Assembly: GCA_029204045.2 (NCBI GenBank)
Contig: CM055075.1
Location: 24,251,929 to 24,315,928, forward strand
Direction: 5' to 3'
Length of the DNA: 64,000 bases
Origin: Tillandsia leiboldiana
Lineage: Eukaryota > Streptophyta > Magnoliopsida > Poales > Bromeliaceae
Below are positions 61,689 through 64,000 of this stretch, one piece after another. A program made the position numbers and the translations under genes. Positions within the stretch are counted from its first letter, which is position 1, and each line of letters starts with the position of its first letter. The notes beneath the pieces are model-generated. The model saw nothing but the letters and a program-made list of their open reading frames with translations. It made no database searches and had not been told where the DNA came from.

Positions 61689-64000
61689 TGTCACGCCCCG
61701 GGGTCGAAACTGCTATCCGGGCTCGCCAACAGATCCGCCGTCGACACGGGAAGCCCCGCACCGACGAAGCGTCTAACCTGCAAAAGATAGAACTACAACT
61801 ACACAGATATCAGAGCGGAAAATGAAAGCTGTAATATAGAATCAAGCTACTACAAAGCTGAAAATAAATACAAAGTCCATCTCCCCAAGTACCTGAATAA
61901 TACAAGGTCAGATACAAATAAAAAAAATCTACCTATACAACATCTACGAATCCAAAAAGGGAGATAACTAAAAACTAGAAATATAACAAAATCCCACAGC
62001 CCGGGATGGTACATCTACCTCACTCTAAAGGAACTGTGCTGGTAGGGAACTATCTCGCGACTCCCTGTCCTCGGTCCGTCAAGCCAGCTCGGGCAGGAAC
62101 GGAAGAAAAGCCTCAACAACCTATCACCGACAGAGGGTGTGAGAACTACATCCTACAGTAGTTCTCAGTGGGTACCGTCTCCAAGACCCACGGTCTGCCC
62201 ACTAAGTCTACTAGAGGCATAAGATAACAGAAAAAGAATGTGATAATGAAAAATAAGCTGAAAAGATATCTACAGCTATCATGCCTCTATCTACTATACT
62301 CAATGGGAAAGAGAACACAGATGATGGTATGCATCCACTCACTACTGACAATACGTCATAAGTACTATGCTCAAGGAAAACTCAACTAAGACACATGATA
62401 TGCATACTCTCTCACATAATACCCAATCTCCATGACTGCCTCATAGGGTCCAGTCAAGCCTGCGCCAAACCTACTGCCTCCTTATCCACACTGGGACGGG
62501 TCTTACGTAGGGTGTCCCACACGGACTATCTCAAGCGAACTCTAGTGTATCAACTAGTCGCATCATCGCAGCCTCGTCAGGCTCGGTATCATCATCGCAC
62601 CCGGGGCGTAGCTCGAGGGGAGCGACCCCACCGAACTCAAGTATCACATCTGTATCACTGTCTCATAAGCGGCACATGCAGGCTATAATCCACGATCAAA
62701 CAGATCGGCAACTCGATGCTCAAAGTACAACTCAGTCGGAGAACCCTCCACGACTCAAACCCACAACACTAACTCACTAAAGAAAGTACTACACAGCTGG
62801 GACCGCCGTCACTCCAAACGGCTCCCAAAAGGCACCCCACTCATAGGCGAGAAGAACCGACTGACGCAGCAAAGGTCCGAGAATCCCGTTAGGCCGGTGC
62901 CTAGAACCCCAATCAAACAAGAACAGACTCTAAGCTCAGCCTATCGAAGTTCTCGATCCTTTGCCGTTCAAGGATTCGGCTCCTCTCGATTAAAGCAGGA
63001 AACCAACTCAACACACCCAACTCACGGGCTGGAGATGCTCAACAGCCAGAACCGCGAAAGGTCCGAAAACCCCGGGAAACTAATACCTACGACCCCAATC
63101 AAACAAGAACAGGCTATAGGCGTAGCCTCCCGTTGTTTTCGACCCAAGAATGAAATCAACTCTTAGAAACCAGATCACTCACCCCGGTCGGGTGAGGAAA
63201 TTTAGGAGAAAAGATGATCTTTATTATAAAATATCATTTCCACTCAACCCCCTTAGGGTGAGGATAAAATTGCCCCTTTTTGAAAACCGTCTTGAATTGA
63301 GAAAACCAACTTTTATAGATTTTAGTTCTTGAAAAAAAACAGTTAAAAACAAGTTTATTTTCCGAACTCCCAAGGGTTGATGCCGACGCCCAATCAAACA
63401 AGAACAGGCTCCGACGCCCCTAGAAATTCGGAAGGAAAATACTGGTTTACCAAAATCATGAGTGTCCAAAAAACGTTCTGGGTTCAAGGTCCTGATAACA
63501 CACGCTCACCACGATCACTACGTGGTGGTGACGTCCAAAACAAAGAAATACCCAAAGATCCGGGACCACCGTTTACCCAAAACGGTTCCCAAAACTCTAA
63601 CACTGGCCTAACACAGCTACCAGACCCCACTCAGCCCCCAGGCCCGAGTGCAACACCCATCCCACAATACTCTGACCACTCGGCCCACTACCCGGGCGAG
63701 GAACTCTAGGTCCAGAAAGAAATGTAATATGTGGGATGTCTAAAGCATAAAAGAACCTAGCCCAGATTAAGGTTCTCTATTGGTCTGGTTAAACACATGC
63801 AACATATGACGGGGGTGCTAGTCAAAGTTCCAATGAAACACTTAAACTAGCATGCAACATCCTATCATAATAGAATTAGAAGGAAGTCCGCAGACTTGGA
63901 GAGAAAACCAACCCACCTCGGTTGCCACCAATTGCTTGTCGACACTTGCAATTGGGCTCCGCGCGATTACCTTGCCTCGACGTGGTCCGCACGCAAAACG
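61689..64000 (-). mobile_element. Gypsy LTR, incomplete (runs past the window end)
   Basis: It begins TGTCACGCCCCGGGG and shares CTCGCCAACAGATCCGCCG, TCTAACCTGCAA and further blocks, in order, with the first LTR (7608 onward), but is clearly diverged. The same end orientation makes it - strand. The MITE on its left shows no primer site, so this is a 3' LTR or a solo LTR. Its target duplication would be CTCCG (61684-61688), to be sought beyond the window. No genes; the open frames are not supported. Confidence 0.85.

Overview
This window looks like nuclear DNA of a flowering plant, most likely a monocot. It is very AT-rich, has short exons with GT-AG introns, and is packed with plant transposons. 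A non-grass monocot such as pineapple is only a guess from general resemblance. Two complete housekeeping genes are present. A cytosolic phosphoglucomutase (PGM, + strand, 39098-52753) has 18 exons and 584 residues. A cytosolic glutamine synthetase (GS1, - strand, 55515-58767) has 13 exons and 357 residues. They face each other tail to tail across a 2.8 kb spacer. Exon phases join cleanly in both, with no in-frame stop.

Positions 1-10774 hold a Ty3/gypsy chromovirus (Tekay/Del type) on the - strand. It has 3.2 kb LTRs (the left one cut by the window edge), an initiator-Met primer binding site, a polypurine tract and gag-pol ending in integrase plus chromodomain. It is dead: it has a frameshift in reverse transcriptase, a changed catalytic Asp and a nonsense codon before integrase. 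Its U3 carries an array of CACGTG boxes. Six of them are joined to CCAAT/CCAAC at the spacing of an endoplasmic-reticulum stress response element (CCAAT-N9-CCACG). This is the most unusual signal in the window.

10775-19250 is an A/G-rich block full of long G homopolymers and local repeats, with one plausible but unidentified small coding region (11140-11688, - strand). A 3966 bp solo LTR with a perfect AACAG target duplication (12727-16692) splits it. 19462-22559 is a decayed MuDR-type transposase. 24236-25050 is a degraded NAC-domain gene.

26000-38900 is extremely AT-rich and made largely of small DNA transposons, several nested. They include a CACTA-type element, Tourist-like elements, a solo LTR with an insertion, a 1.75 kb Mutator-like element holding a GC-rich segment, and two copies of an ACACCCC fold-back family. 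An inverted-repeat element, with a hairpin element nested in its (AT)n tract, ends about 200 bp before the PGM start codon. More insertions lie inside PGM introns 3, 5 and 7.

Upstream of GS1 (60146-61688) stands a row of fold-back elements separated by (TA)n/(GA)n tracts. The window ends in a second gypsy LTR (61689-64000) related to the first. PGM (glucose-1-P/glucose-6-P exchange) and GS1 (ammonium assimilation) belong to central carbon and nitrogen metabolism, but their adjacency is probably coincidental.
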